Shown here: in pieces, positions 23,478 to 23,601 of the stretch
How positions within the stretch are numbered: position 1 is the first letter of the stretch
Layout: the number at the start of each line of letters is the position of its first letter
IMG/VR virus record: IMGVR_UViG_3300032235_000043
Span: 1 to 23,601 of that record
Reading direction: 5' to 3' (one strand)
DNA: 23,601 nt
Source: a virus
Notes under the pieces: model-generated
Database searches by the model: none
What the model was told of the DNA's origin: nothing
Seen by the model: only the letters and a program-made list of their open reading frames with translations
Translations under genes and position numbers: made by a program

Positions 23478-23601
23478 CTAAACTCTCCATATTCTGACCC
23501 CACGGGTGTTAAGTTCTATAACATCTTTCATTACAATGTCATACCCTAACCGCTTGGTTACACGGCGTATCTCTTCCCGTGCTTCGTTAGAGATCGGAAG
23601 A
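23478..23601 (-). CDS. 3' end of a minus-strand gene, product unknown
   Basis: On the minus strand a frame is open from the window edge to the TAG at 23480-23478. It gives 40 residues with a credible protein composition (SNEAREEIRRVTKRLGYD, then IVMKDVIELNTRGVRIWRV). A strong minus-strand terminator follows the stop, which supports it as a real gene transcribed toward the giant gene. The last 11 bases of the window (23591-23601) look like sequencing adapter, so the first three or four residues of this frame are not reliable. I do not recognise the family. It is the only gene here on the minus strand and marks the border of the late block. Confidence 0.55.
   Translation of the reverse strand, partial: LPISNEAREEIRRVTKRLGYDIVMKDVIELNTRGVRIWRV
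23591..23601. other. Illumina adapter remnant at the contig end
   Basis: The final 11 bases, AGATCGGAAGA, equal the first 11 bases of the standard Illumina TruSeq adapter (AGATCGGAAGAGC). A match of this length exactly at the end of an assembled sequence is very unlikely by chance. It is best read as untrimmed adapter rather than phage DNA. Confidence 0.85.

Noticed and set aside
23433-23549. 38-codon plus-strand frame preceded by AAGGAG
   Set aside because: The ribosome site lies only 1 nt from the ATG, the frame is short, and it overlaps the better supported minus-strand gene end.
1-23601. Prophage, tRNA genes or CRISPR array
   Set aside because: No integrase, attachment site or host gene is visible. 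Gaps between genes are too small for tRNA genes except 23383-23477, which holds hairpins but no cloverleaf. No spaced direct repeats of CRISPR type were seen.

Overview
The window is part of a tailed bacteriophage genome (Caudoviricetes), most likely podovirus-like and probably assembled from an aquatic metagenome. The case rests on a dense, almost entirely plus-strand late gene block with little intergenic space, a compact lysis cassette, several appendage proteins of types common in environmental phages, a P22 gp10-like hub protein, and two very large internal/ejection-type proteins at the 3' end. No terminase, portal, capsid, replication, integrase or host genes are present, so lifestyle and host cannot be fixed. 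The podovirus assignment and the roles of the large virion proteins are inferences from recognised sequence style, not from a search.

Layout. Positions 3-3530 hold two adjacent LamG (concanavalin A-like) repeat proteins, the first cut by the window edge. Positions 3540-5408 hold the lysis cassette: a coiled-coil protein with a C-terminal membrane anchor, a small one-TM protein, a three-TM holin-like protein and a GH24 lysozyme with an intact E-D-T triad. Successive genes in it overlap by 1-4 nt. Positions 5411-7800 hold a tail-fibre-like protein and a glycine-rich adhesin-like protein. Positions 7805-8653 hold a 2-oxoglutarate/Fe(II) oxygenase and a small conserved phage protein. Positions 8656-11777 hold a hub/stabilisation-like protein with inserted accessory modules and a protein with a C1q/TNF-like jelly-roll. 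Positions 11814-16941 hold two internal-virion-type proteins that share odd Gly-Gly-hydrophobic motifs, with a GNAT-like acetyltransferase between them. Positions 16951-23382 encode one 2143-residue ejection-type protein carrying an HExxH zinc-peptidase motif. The last 220 bases hold a minus-strand terminator and the 3' end of a convergent minus-strand gene. The final 11 bases match the start of an Illumina adapter.

How the genes work together. This is the late virion and lysis region. The LamG, fibre, glycine-rich and jelly-roll proteins probably form host-contacting appendages. The hub-like protein probably closes or stabilises the tail channel. The three large proteins probably sit inside the virion and are injected with DNA. 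The lysis genes release progeny. The oxygenase and the acetyltransferase, embedded among structural genes and in one case translationally coupled, are the best candidates for unusual biology such as modification of virion or host proteins. Repeated ATGA/TAATG junctions indicate polycistronic, coupled translation. No plus-strand promoter could be supported inside the block.
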